Assembly (NCBI GenBank): GCA_900554515.1
Contig: USHN01000004.1
Span: forward strand, 66,559-130,558
Reading direction: 5' to 3'
DNA: 64,000 nucleotides
Source: an uncultured Acidaminococcus sp.
GTDB lineage: Bacteria; Bacillota; Negativicutes; Acidaminococcales; Acidaminococcaceae
The notes under the pieces were generated by a model. It was given only the letters and a program-made list of their open reading frames with translations, searched no databases and was not told the origin of the DNA. The first letter of the stretch is position 1. The number at the start of each line of letters is the position of its first letter. A program made the translations under genes and the position numbers. Below are positions 52,816-61,677 of this stretch, piece after piece.

Positions 52816-53442
52816 ATGAATCCCTGGGAGAAGAAAAAGTGGGCCGTGGTGCTCGGCATTGTTTTGTTGTGCGTGGGCGGCAGTTTGTATTTTACTGTGC
52901 CGCAAAAACTGGAAGAACCGGAGCAAATGAAAGTAGTGCACCAGTTGCAAGAAAAGGGGCAGCAGCCTAAGGCGATCATGTATATCAGCGGGGCCGTGAA
53001 AAATCCGGGACTTTACCCCATAGAAACGGGGACCCGCTTTCAGGAGGCCTTGGAAAAGGCGGGCGGACCTACGGAGGAAGCAGACCTTAGCAAAGTAAAC
53101 CTGGCAAAAAAATGCAAGGATGGGATGCAGCTCAATGTCCCCTATAAAAAAGAGAAAAAGGCCAGTCGGCAGATGGCAGTAAAAAAAGAAACTGTGCGGA
53201 AAACTTCAGAAAATTCTGCGGAAGAGGGCGCAAACGATGTGCCAAAGCCCAGCGGAAAAATCAATCTGAACCAAGCTTCCGCAGCTAGTCTGGAAACCCT
53301 TCCCGGCATCGGGCCGGCGCTTGCCAGACGCATCATAGCGTACAGACAGAAAACACCCTTTGCCCGTTTGGAAGATTTGCAAAAGGTATCCGGTATTGGT
53401 CCCGCCAAATTTTTAAAGCTGCGTGACTTTTTGGAGGTGTAG
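52816..53442 (+). CDS. comEA: Competence protein ComEA (DNA receptor, helix-hairpin-helix)
   Basis: A 208-residue membrane-anchored protein. One N-terminal helix (WAVVLGIVLLCVGGSLYF, about 9-26), an SLBB domain (about 53-115, MYISGAVKNPGLYPIETG), a Lys/Glu/Ser-rich linker, and two helix-hairpin-helix motifs (INLNQASAASLETLPGIGPALARRI and LEDLQKVSGIGPAKFLKL in shortened view). It binds incoming DNA in natural transformation. comEC follows directly. Confidence 0.92.
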   Translation: MNPWEKKKWAVVLGIVLLCVGGSLYFTVPQKLEEPEQMKVVHQLQEKGQQPKAIMYISGAVKNPGLYPIETGTRFQEALEKAGGPTEEADLSKVNLAKKCKDGMQLNVPYKKEKKASRQMAVKKETVRKTSENSAEEGANDVPKPSGKINLNQASAASLETLPGIGPALARRIIAYRQKTPFARLEDLQKVSGIGPAKFLKLRDFLEV

Positions 53443-53443
53443 C

Positions 53444-55771
53444 GTGAATCCGGTGCTGATTGCCGGATTGGCGTTTGCTGTGGGATGCGCCGTGGGGTTG
53501 GAGCGCCTACTCCCCTGGTGGGGATGGGGGGCTTTGCTGGTTGCAGCGCTGGCAGGCCTTTTCGTTGCCTGGCGGAGAGAAACCGCAAGAAAAATTACGG
53601 TGGGACTAGTGTGCAGCCTATGTATTGTGGCCGGGGGATTTACGGCCTCTTTACAAGAGAGTGCGGCAGAAAAAATGAAAAGTATGCAAGGGCAGGAAGC
53701 AGTTCTCACAGGAAGCATTGTCCCCGGGTCCTTCCATCGAGGAAATTTCGGTGGAGCTTCTTTCCTTTTGGCAGAAAAAAGAGGAAATGTCCGTGTCCAG
53801 GTAAAAAAATGGCTGGGGCCGGATCTGAAAATAGAGAAAGTACAAGCTCGGGGACGATTTTCTTCCCCCGACGGTTTCTATAATCCCTTCCAGGCGTCTC
53901 CGCTACAAAATGCTGCCGTACAAAATCTGGGAGGCAGACTGAGGGCAAAAGAGGGTGCAGTCCATATTTTGCCTGCAAAGCCTGCTTATGCTGCACAAAT
54001 CTTTATGCTGGGAGAAACGCTGCGCCAACAAGTAAAACAAGCGATGAGTCCAAAGAATAGCGGTTTACTTCTTGGCATGCTACTGGGAGAGAGTGCAGGA
54101 GTGGAAGGGGAGACGCTGCGCTTATTTCAAAGACTGGGCCTTAGTCATCTGCTTTCTGTTTCTGGTAGCCATGTGTCTTTATTGATGGGGCTTTTTGCGG
54201 TTCTTTTCAGCTATCTTCCCCTGCCTAGAAAAGTAACAGGCTGTGGAATATTCCTGCTGCTTATATGCTATGGGATCCTGTGTGGCGGCAAAGCTTCTAT
54301 TTGCCAGGCAGGGATTTTGGGCAGCGGGGTTTTGTGGGGCAATTTGCACCGGAAAAAAGCGGACAGCAGCGCTTTTTTAGGTGCAGCACTGCTTATCCTG
54401 CTGGCCTGGCATCCTTTTTGGGTCTGGGATATTGGCTTTCAGCTGTCCTTTAGTGCTGCCTTAGGTCTTATTACGCTGCAAAAACAGGTACAGGAGCGCT
54501 TATATTTTCTGCCGTCATTTTTCGCTGCGGGATTGTCTGTTCCTATTAGTGCCCAGCTATTGAGCCTGCCGTTTTTGGTGCAGCATTTTCACAGTTTGTC
54601 CTTTGTTTCGCTTCCAGCTAATTTAATTTTGGTTCCCCTGCTCAGTCTTATTTTATCGCTAACGGCAGTGGGTGCCGTACTGGGCACTTTGGGAGCAGAA
54701 ATTGCTGTACGGTTTTTTCTTAGCATCGCTGCGCAAGGCACGGGCTTTTGTTTGTGGCTGGGAGAATTCCTCTGTAAATTGCCCGGTTCTCATTGGATTA
54801 CAGGAGCGGTATCTCCGTGGATTTGGCCTTTGTATGGCCTATTGCTGGCAGCTCTTTTCAGCAAGTCGCAGTTTGGACACTGGGGCAAATGGCTGCGAGG
54901 GGGAACAGTTTTTGTTTCCGGGATAGGGATTCTTTTCATACTGCTGCTGCCACAGTTTCAGAAGAAAAATTTAACGGTGTATTTTCTGGATGTGGGACAG
55001 GGAGATTGCGCCTTGGTGTGTACTCCAGATGGTGGACACATTCTGATGGATACCGGCGGTCTTTCCGGCGGGTATGACGTAGGGGAACGCATAATAGTAC
55101 CAGTACTTCGCGGATTGGGTGTGGAGAAAGTGGATGCTGTTTTTCTCAGCCATGGTCACCACGATCACGCAGGCGGACTGGCCGGTCTGCTCCGCTGGAT
55201 ACCTGTAGAATCATTGTACCTGCCTCAAGAAACCCTCACACCAAATCTAGAATATATCATAAAGCAAGGAATAAATATGAAGAATGTAAAATTTGTATAC
55301 AAAATACAAACAAACCAAAAAGTTTCTCTAAAGGGGAGTATAATATGTACCGTGGAAGCACCTGAAGAACCAGCGAAAGGAGGAAGTAACGAAACATCCG
55401 CTATCGTGCGTGTCACAGCGGACGGACGCAGCATTCTTTTTACAGGGGACGCACCCGCAGAGATAGAGCATCTGGCGGCGGCTAAACAAATACGCAGCGA
55501 TGTATTGAAAGTTTCCCATCATGGTTCTAAAACATCCAGTGACTGGGAATTTTTACAGGCCGTTGCCCCTCGTTTGGCAGTGATTTCAGTGGGAAGGGAA
55601 AACCGATTCGGACACCCTCACCAGGAAATTATAAATAAACTGTCGGCACTTTCCATCCCTGTTGCCAGAACGGACCAGAGCGGGGCTATTCAGGTCCAAC
55701 TGGATGCAGAGGGGATTTGTTGGAGCGGATCTCGGCAGGATGTCTTTTCAAAGGAGCAATGGTATGAATAA
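53444..55771 (+). CDS. comEC: DNA internalization channel ComEC/Rec2
   Basis: A 775-residue membrane protein. The N-terminal DUF4131-like region is followed by the competence channel domain (LLGESAGVEGETLRLFQRLG, LSVSGSHVSLLMGL) with about ten helices. The C-terminal metallo-beta-lactamase-like nuclease domain has DVGQGDCALVCTPDG, LSHGHHDHAGG and LKVSHHGSKTSS. The GTG at 53444 follows GGAGG with six bases and starts one base after the comEA stop. It overlaps holA by eight bases. Confidence 0.94.
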   Translation: MNPVLIAGLAFAVGCAVGLERLLPWWGWGALLVAALAGLFVAWRRETARKITVGLVCSLCIVAGGFTASLQESAAEKMKSMQGQEAVLTGSIVPGSFHRGNFGGASFLLAEKRGNVRVQVKKWLGPDLKIEKVQARGRFSSPDGFYNPFQASPLQNAAVQNLGGRLRAKEGAVHILPAKPAYAAQIFMLGETLRQQVKQAMSPKNSGLLLGMLLGESAGVEGETLRLFQRLGLSHLLSVSGSHVSLLMGLFAVLFSYLPLPRKVTGCGIFLLLICYGILCGGKASICQAGILGSGVLWGNLHRKKADSSAFLGAALLILLAWHPFWVWDIGFQLSFSAALGLITLQKQVQERLYFLPSFFAAGLSVPISAQLLSLPFLVQHFHSLSFVSLPANLILVPLLSLILSLTAVGAVLGTLGAEIAVRFFLSIAAQGTGFCLWLGEFLCKLPGSHWITGAVSPWIWPLYGLLLAALFSKSQFGHWGKWLRGGTVFVSGIGILFILLLPQFQKKNLTVYFLDVGQGDCALVCTPDGGHILMDTGGLSGGYDVGERIIVPVLRGLGVEKVDAVFLSHGHHDHAGGLAGLLRWIPVESLYLPQETLTPNLEYIIKQGINMKNVKFVYKIQTNQKVSLKGSIICTVEAPEEPAKGGSNETSAIVRVTADGRSILFTGDAPAEIEHLAAAKQIRSDVLKVSHHGSKTSSDWEFLQAVAPRLAVISVGRENRFGHPHQEIINKLSALSIPVARTDQSGAIQVQLDAEGICWSGSRQDVFSKEQWYE

Positions 55772-56837
55772 AACGCCTGATGTTTTATTGAGCACTTTGA
55801 AGAAAGACGCTTCGCCCTGTCCTCATGTGGTAGTCGCTTGGGGGGACGAACCCTATTTCAAGACATCCATACGGCAGGCAATGCGGCAAAAGGCATTTCC
55901 TGCGGGAGAAGAGCCCAGCGAATGGGCCTTTCAGGATGCCTTTGCAATGGAAGCGCTACGGGAGGCCATCAACACGGCTCCTTTTCTAGGGAGCGGCAAC
56001 TGGGTGGTGGTGGAAAATCCTAAGGTTCTGCAAGAGAAGAAAAAAGATGGCGGAAAATCGGACCTGAAGAACAAGAAAAAGAAAGCTATTTCGGCTTTGC
56101 AGCAGTTTACGGAAATACTCAGTGACGTACCTGACTATGCGTATGTCCTGTGTTTGTGTGAAAAACTGGACAAACGAACAGCTTTTTTTAAACAGATGAG
56201 CAAAAATGCCGTGGTGGTGGAATGTTCGCCTGTTAAATCCTATCAACTTCAGCCCTGGCTGCGGGAAACAGCTGAAAAATACCAATCCAGGTTTACACCG
56301 GAGGCCATGAGTCTTATTATGGAGTATGTTTCAGCGACGGAATCTGCTCCCTTGCTATTTTTAGAGCAGGAAATCCGTAAAATTGCCCTCTATGCCGGCA
56401 AGCGGAAAGTCTGGGGAAAAGACGATGTAGAGAAGATGTTCTCCCAATTGCCTGAGATATCCGGATTTGCCCTGAGTAACGCTGTAGAAGAACGGAAATT
56501 GGACCGCGTTCTCTATCTATTGGCGGAAGAACGGAATCAACCGGGCAGCGACGGAAAATTCCCTATGTTGTTAGGAGCCCTGGTAGCCTCTATACGGCGA
56601 CTCATCCAGGTTAAAGAATTAAAAGCAAAAGGTGCTCAACAAGACAAGATCGTGGAGAAGTTAAGAATGCATCCCTATGCCGTAAAGCTGACCATGCAGC
56701 ACAGCAATTATTTTTCTATGGAATCCTTACAAGACTGTATGATCGCCTTGGCAAAGCTTGCAGTAGAGTCCCGGCAGTCGGGACGTACTTGGCCACGACT
56801 TGAAGAAATTCTGGCTAAACTGTTAACTGAAAACTGA
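55764..56837 (+). CDS. holA: DNA polymerase III subunit delta
   Basis: A 357-residue clamp-loader subunit. VVVAWGDEPYFKTSIRQAM at the N-terminus, PFLGSGNWVVVENPKVL, and the C-terminal LLAEERNQPGSDGKFPMLLG region fit HolA. A Lys-rich insert (KKKDGGKSDLKNKKKK, about 93-108) is unusual but lies in a loop. The ATG at 55764 follows AAAGGAG at eight bases. comEC-holA adjacency is common in Bacillota. Confidence 0.9.
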   Translation: MNKTPDVLLSTLKKDASPCPHVVVAWGDEPYFKTSIRQAMRQKAFPAGEEPSEWAFQDAFAMEALREAINTAPFLGSGNWVVVENPKVLQEKKKDGGKSDLKNKKKKAISALQQFTEILSDVPDYAYVLCLCEKLDKRTAFFKQMSKNAVVVECSPVKSYQLQPWLRETAEKYQSRFTPEAMSLIMEYVSATESAPLLFLEQEIRKIALYAGKRKVWGKDDVEKMFSQLPEISGFALSNAVEERKLDRVLYLLAEERNQPGSDGKFPMLLGALVASIRRLIQVKELKAKGAQQDKIVEKLRMHPYAVKLTMQHSNYFSMESLQDCMIALAKLAVESRQSGRTWPRLEEILAKLLTEN

Positions 56838-56853
56838 AGGAGGAAAAAGATAT

Positions 56854-58056
56854 ATGTTGGCTTTAAATTCCTACCAAACCATGGCTGTAGGTATTTTCCT
56901 GTACTATATCGGAAAGTTCTTAAAAAGCAGAATTCAATTCCTGCAAACTTACTGCATTCCTAATCCGGTTATCGGTGGTATTTTATTTGCCCTGCTGAAC
57001 CTGGCTATCCATGAATCTGGAGCAACACCTATAAAACTAGACACTGTACAGCAGAGTTTCTTTATGAATATGTTCTTTACCAGCGTAGGGTTTACGGCTT
57101 CCATCGCTCTTTTGAAAAAAGGCGGCCGGGACGTGCTGGTCCTGACCATTATCTGCGCGGTGTTGATTTGCCTGCAGGATATTATCGGCGTTAGCTTGGC
57201 GAAAGTCTTTGGCCTGCATCCGCTGCTGGGACTGTGCGCAGGTTCTATTCCGCTGGTAGGCGGTCATGGGACAAGCGGCGCCTTTGGTCCTTTCCTGGAG
57301 AGTTTGGGCGTGGGACGCGCCAATACCGTGGCAATTGCCATGGCAACCTTTGGTCTTATTTCTGGTTCTTTGATGGGCGGCCCTGTAGCCCACCGTTTGC
57401 TGGTAAAACATAACTTAAAGAGCACAAAAGAAGACCAGGAAGATTTGGCTGTGGAAAAAGCCATTTCCATGGAAGAACAGGAAGAAGTAGGGATGAGCCC
57501 GGAGCGGCTGATGTTAGCTACAGGCGAAATCCTGATCGCCATGGGTATTGGGACCCTTTTGGATAAGGGATTCCGCAGCATCGGTTTGATCTTCCCAGGG
57601 TATATTGCCTCCATGATGATTGCAGCCATTCTGCGTAACCTGTCTGACAATGTAAAAGCCATTAATGTGCCTATGGCTGAAGTGCAGGCAGTAGGGGACG
57701 TAGGACTGAATATTTTCCTGTCCATGGCGCTGATGAGCCTGCGGATTTGGGAACTGTTCGATATTGCCGGTGCCCTGAGTGCTATTGCTATTGCCCAGGT
57801 TATCCTGATGGTTGTGTTTACCACCTTTGTGGTATTCAATGCCATGGGCCGGAATTACGACGCGGCTGTGGAAGTTTCCGCAGTATGCGGCTTTGGTATG
57901 GGGGCTACCCCGAATGCCATGGCTAACATGAGTGCCATTACTTCCGTTTACGGACCGGCACCGCGGGCATTCTTCTGCGTACCGCTGGTAGGCGCCATGT
58001 TCATTGACTTTGTAAACTCCAGTATTATCATGGTGTTCGTCAACCTGTTCAAATAA
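56854..58056 (+). CDS. gltS: Sodium/glutamate symporter
   Basis: A 400-residue GltS-type carrier. The two inverted repeats each have a re-entrant GG-rich loop: LVGGHGTSGAFGPF and GFGMGATPNAMANM. YCIPNPVIGGILFALLN begins the first repeat. It imports glutamate with Na+, consistent with a glutamate-fermenting anaerobe. A loop (STKEDQEDLAVEKAISMEEQ) is acidic. AAGGAGG precedes the ATG. Confidence 0.95.
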   Translation: MLALNSYQTMAVGIFLYYIGKFLKSRIQFLQTYCIPNPVIGGILFALLNLAIHESGATPIKLDTVQQSFFMNMFFTSVGFTASIALLKKGGRDVLVLTIICAVLICLQDIIGVSLAKVFGLHPLLGLCAGSIPLVGGHGTSGAFGPFLESLGVGRANTVAIAMATFGLISGSLMGGPVAHRLLVKHNLKSTKEDQEDLAVEKAISMEEQEEVGMSPERLMLATGEILIAMGIGTLLDKGFRSIGLIFPGYIASMMIAAILRNLSDNVKAINVPMAEVQAVGDVGLNIFLSMALMSLRIWELFDIAGALSAIAIAQVILMVVFTTFVVFNAMGRNYDAAVEVSAVCGFGMGATPNAMANMSAITSVYGPAPRAFFCVPLVGAMFIDFVNSSIIMVFVNLFK

Positions 58057-58068
58057 TCTGGAATCATC

Positions 58069-58101
58069 ATAAACCCGCTTCTATGGAGGCGGGTTTATTT
58101 G
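58069..58101. terminator. Terminator of gltS
   Basis: A perfect 10-bp stem ATAAACCCGC / GCGGGTTTAT with a 10-base loop, followed by TTTG. Confidence 0.82.
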
Positions 58102-58110
58102 TAAGCAAAG

Positions 58111-58158
58111 AAAAGCTGTGAGGAAGGGATTGTCATTTTCCCTTCTTCACAGCTTTTT
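58111..58158 (-). terminator. Terminator of purC
   Basis: AAAAGCTGTGAGGAAGGGA (58111-58129) pairs, with small mismatches, with TCCCTTCTTCACAGCTTTT (58138-58156). On the minus strand TTTTCTTTGC follows. Confidence 0.75.
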
Positions 58159-58168
58159 GCCATGTGGA

Positions 58169-59041
58169 TTATGCGAATTTTTTACCCGTAAGCATTTCGT
58201 AAGCTTCTTTATATTTGGCAATCGTTTTGTCGATTACATCCTGGGGTAGCAGATAGTCACTGTCCGGATTTGCTTTCAGCCAATCCCGGACAAATTGCTT
58301 GTCATAGGAAGGCTGGGATTTTCCAGCTTCGTAACCTTTCAGGGGCCAGAACCGGGAACTGTCCGGCGTAAGCATTTCATCACCTAAAACGATTTCGCCT
58401 TTTTCGTTCAGGCCGAATTCAAATTTGGTATCGGCGATGATAATGCCCCGGCTATATGCATAATCGGCGCATTGCTTGTACAAGGCAATGGTATAGGCAC
58501 TGATTTTATCGGTGTATTCTTTCCCCTTTCCGGGGAAGACTTTTTCCAGGTAGTCTACACATTGTTCCGGAGAAATGTTTTCGTCATGGTCACCAAGCTC
58601 TGCTTTGGTGCTGGGCGTAAAGATAGGGGCCTCCAGCTTCTGGCATTCTTTTAAGCCTGCCGGCATTTTCATGCCACACACGGTACCATCTTTTTTGTAG
58701 GATTCCCAGCCGCTGCCGGTAATGTACCCGCGAACGATGCACTCCACAGGAATCATCTGAAGCTTTTTGCATTTCATGCTTTTACCGGCAAATTCCGGAG
58801 TACGGAAAAATTCCGGCATATCTTCTGGTGCTACGCTAATCATATGGTTTGGAACGATATTTTTGGTGTAGTCAAACCAGAATTTGGACATTTGAGTCAA
58901 AACAGCACCCTTATCGGTAATGGTGTTTTTCAGGATATGGTCAAATGCGGAAATCCGGTCACTGGCCACCATGATCAGACTGTCACCGATATCGTAAATC
59001 TCACGGACTTTTCCAGACTTGATAGGTTTGTATTCCTTCAT
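58169..59041 (-). CDS. purC: SAICAR synthetase
   Basis: A 290-residue purine-synthesis enzyme. KSGKVREIYDIGDSLIMVAS at the N-terminus, ASDRISAFDHIL, IPVECIVRGYITGSGWESY, ADTKFEFG and LGDEMLTPDSSRFW are the family landmarks. It joins aspartate to CAIR. A GGGAGG-type site precedes the ATG. No other pur genes are adjacent. Confidence 0.97.
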   Translation of the reverse strand: MKEYKPIKSGKVREIYDIGDSLIMVASDRISAFDHILKNTITDKGAVLTQMSKFWFDYTKNIVPNHMISVAPEDMPEFFRTPEFAGKSMKCKKLQMIPVECIVRGYITGSGWESYKKDGTVCGMKMPAGLKECQKLEAPIFTPSTKAELGDHDENISPEQCVDYLEKVFPGKGKEYTDKISAYTIALYKQCADYAYSRGIIIADTKFEFGLNEKGEIVLGDEMLTPDSSRFWPLKGYEAGKSQPSYDKQFVRDWLKANPDSDYLLPQDVIDKTIAKYKEAYEMLTGKKFA

Positions 59042-59367
59042 AATCCAACCTCCCTGTGTATTGCAGTATTTCTGTCCTTATCATACCACATAAACTATTC
59101 TAGGTCGAATATTTTTTAAAAGAAAAACTATATCGTTTGTTTTATTCTAGCAAACGCTAACGGGAATGAAGAAAAAAATCAGGGAGAAATAAAGGCGTAA
59201 GCAGGCATAGAGCAAGGTGTGCCCATTTCGTGAAAAATGGATGGAATGTTCAGTTTCCGTTGAACCAAAAGATGATATAGTTTATAATAAATCAAAGTGA
59301 CCCGAAACGCCGTAAAACGACTCGGCAGGGGACACTGTTTACAGGCAAAGAAGGGGTGTTACAGAGT
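59042..59367 (+). promoter_or_regulatory. Intergenic region with promoter and structured leader of the ACT/DUF711 operon
   Basis: TTGAAC (59260-59265), a 17-base spacer and TATAAT (59283-59288) form a near-consensus promoter. The transcript would have about 73 untranslated bases, with partial pairing of GTGACCCG (about 59298) to CGGCAGGGGACAC (about 59321-59333) around a CGCCG/CGGC stem. I do not recognise a riboswitch class. The left part (59042-59255), AT-rich, must hold the leftward purC promoter; nothing else is evident. Confidence 0.5.
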
Positions 59368-59637
59368 ATGCGGATTGTTATGACCATTGTAGGGGTGGAT
59401 AAAGTAGGGATTATTGCCAAGGCCAGCACGCTGCTAGCAGAAAACCAGGTGAATATCCTGAGCATTAACCAGACTATTATTGACGGGTTCTTCAACATGG
59501 TATTAATTGGAGATCTGGATGGAGCTGTAGTCTCTGTGGCGGCACTGAAAGAAAAGGCCAGTGCCCTGGGCAAGTCCATCGGAGTGGAAATTCGGGTACA
59601 GAGCGAGGAAATCTTTACCGCTATGCATCGGATCTGA
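59368..59637 (+). CDS. ACT domain-containing protein (UPF0237 type)
   Basis: An 89-residue single ACT domain: MRIVMTIVGVDKVGIIAKAS at the start and VNILSINQTIIDGFFNMVLIGDL, the ligand-binding helix-strand region. ACT domains bind amino acids. Members of this subgroup are typically encoded next to a DUF711 gene, as here (11 bases apart). AAGGGGTG precedes the ATG. Confidence 0.9.
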   Translation: MRIVMTIVGVDKVGIIAKASTLLAENQVNILSINQTIIDGFFNMVLIGDLDGAVVSVAALKEKASALGKSIGVEIRVQSEEIFTAMHRI

Positions 59638-59648
59638 GGAGGCAAAGC

Positions 59649-61010
59649 ATGATTTACGATATCAAGGATGTATTGGAAACCACTCAGATGATTACCAAAA
59701 ATAATCTGGATGTGCGGACCATTACCATGGGTATCAGCCTGCGGGATTGTGCCGATCCGGATGTAAAGGTATGTGCCCAAAAAATTTACGATAAGATTAC
59801 AACCACTGCTAAAGATTTGGTGAAAGTAGGAACAGATCTGGAAACAGAGCTGGGGGTTCCCATTATTCACAAACGGATTTCTGTAACACCTATTTCCTTA
59901 GTTGGGGAATCCTGCAAAACGGACAGTTATGTCCCGCTGGCTAAAGCCATGGATGATGCGGCCAGTGCCGTAGGGGTAAATTTTATTGGCGGATTCAGTG
60001 CGCTGGTAGAAAAAGGTTATACCCAGGGAGACCGCACTTTGATTGCCTCTATTCCTGAGGCTCTGGCGACCACTAATTTGGTTTGCTCTTCTGTAGCCAT
60101 TGGCTCTACCAAAGCGGGAATCAATATGGATGCCGTGAAACAGATGGGCGGGATTGTAAAAGAAACCGCACGTCTTACAGCTGACCAAGATGCTTTAGGC
60201 TGTGCTAAATTGGTAGTATTCTGCAACCCGGTACAGGATAATCCATTTATGGCAGGCGCTTTTCATGGCGTAACAGAACCAGAAACGGTTATTAATGTGG
60301 GTGTTTCTGGCCCCGGGGTTGTTAAGCATGCCCTGGAAGCCGTGAAAGGGCAGGATATTGGCGTAGTGGCAGAGACCATCAAAAAAACTGCATTTAAAAT
60401 TACCCGCGTAGGACAAATAGTCGCCCAGGAAGCGGCAAAACGGCTGCATACCCAGTTCGGAATTATTGATTTGTCATTGGCGCCTACCCCGGCAATAGGA
60501 GATTCGGTGGCGCATATCTTGGAAGAAATCGGTCTGGAATCCTGCGGGTGCCCGGGCACAACAGCTGCCCTTGCTATGCTTAATGACGCTGTGAAAAAAG
60601 GCGGCTTGATGGCTTCCAGTTATGTGGGCGGGCTATCCGGTGCATTTATTCCTGTTTCTGAGGATGCAGGGATGATTGCTGCCGTGGAGAAAAATTCGCT
60701 CACGTTGGAAAAATTAGAGGCCATGACCTGCGTTTGCTCTGTTGGCCTGGATATGATTGCGGTGCCGGGAGATACCACTGCGGAAACTATAGCGGCCGTG
60801 ATTGCCGATGAAGCAGCCATCGGGATGATTAATAATAAGACGACAGCGGTTCGCTTGATCCCGGTTCCTGGTAAAAAAGTGGGAGATAAGGTGGAATTTG
60901 GCGGCCTTTTAGGGTATGCTCCTATTATTTCCGTTAACCAGTTTAAACCGGATGCCTTTATCAACCGAGGCGGACGGATCCCAGCACCTGTACGGAGCTT
61001 GACCAACTGA
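59649..61010 (+). CDS. DUF711 family protein (UPF0210)
   Basis: A 453-residue protein of the PFL-like DUF711/UPF0210 family. Landmarks are VRTITMGISLRDCADPD, KRISVTPISLVGESC, FIGGFSALVEKG and LSLAPTPAIGDSVAHILE. It is structurally related to glycyl-radical-enzyme folds but no radical activator is seen, and its function is not established. GAGGAGG precedes the ATG. Its stop overlaps nth by one base. Confidence 0.92.
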   Translation: MIYDIKDVLETTQMITKNNLDVRTITMGISLRDCADPDVKVCAQKIYDKITTTAKDLVKVGTDLETELGVPIIHKRISVTPISLVGESCKTDSYVPLAKAMDDAASAVGVNFIGGFSALVEKGYTQGDRTLIASIPEALATTNLVCSSVAIGSTKAGINMDAVKQMGGIVKETARLTADQDALGCAKLVVFCNPVQDNPFMAGAFHGVTEPETVINVGVSGPGVVKHALEAVKGQDIGVVAETIKKTAFKITRVGQIVAQEAAKRLHTQFGIIDLSLAPTPAIGDSVAHILEEIGLESCGCPGTTAALAMLNDAVKKGGLMASSYVGGLSGAFIPVSEDAGMIAAVEKNSLTLEKLEAMTCVCSVGLDMIAVPGDTTAETIAAVIADEAAIGMINNKTTAVRLIPVPGKKVGDKVEFGGLLGYAPIISVNQFKPDAFINRGGRIPAPVRSLTN

Positions 61011-61642
61011 TGCGCCGCACGGCTCGTATTAAAGCTGTCTTGGCGGGGCTGGAAGCTGCTTATCAAGGAAAAGGCACGGCACTGCACTACCATTCTCCTT
61101 TTGAACTATTAATTGCCGTGGTGCTTTCTGCACAATGTACGGATGAACGGGTGAATAAAGTGACTGCCAGGCTGTTTCCTGCGTACAGTACACCGGAAAA
61201 AATGCTTCGTCTGGATCAGGTGCAGCTGGAAAACAAAATCCGTGATTGTGGTTTATTTCGTTCCAAGGCCAAGCATATTTTAGGATTATGCGCTAAGCTT
61301 GTAGAGACGTTTCGTGGAGAAGTGCCACAGACGCTGGAGGAACTGATGAGCTTACCAGGGGTTGGACGAAAAACTGCCGATGTAATGCTTAGTGTTGCCT
61401 TTGGTCAACCTGCCATTGCTGTAGATACCCATGTGTTCAGGGTTTCACACCGTTTAGGAATGAGTCAGGGGGCGGATCCCTTGGCCGTGGAAAAAGATCT
61501 GATGCAGCTGATTCCTAAAGAAAAATGGGGAGAGGCACACCATTGGCTGATCTGGCACGGGCGAAACGTGTGCCGTGCCAGGAAACCACTATGTGCCCAG
61601 TGCCCTGTGATGGACCATTGTCCTTCGCGCATACTGGAATAA
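61010..61642 (+). CDS. nth: Endonuclease III
   Basis: A 210-residue base-excision glycosylase/AP lyase. The helix-hairpin-helix LPGVGRKTADVML holds the catalytic Lys; Asp is in VDTHVFRVSHRLG. The 4Fe-4S ligands are at C-x6-C-x2-C-x5-C in CRARKPLCAQCPVMDHC. Starts one base into the DUF711 stop. Confidence 0.96.
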   Translation: MRRTARIKAVLAGLEAAYQGKGTALHYHSPFELLIAVVLSAQCTDERVNKVTARLFPAYSTPEKMLRLDQVQLENKIRDCGLFRSKAKHILGLCAKLVETFRGEVPQTLEELMSLPGVGRKTADVMLSVAFGQPAIAVDTHVFRVSHRLGMSQGADPLAVEKDLMQLIPKEKWGEAHHWLIWHGRNVCRARKPLCAQCPVMDHCPSRILE

Positions 61643-61677
61643 ACAAAGAAACGATGATGTAAACAGGTGAAAACTGT

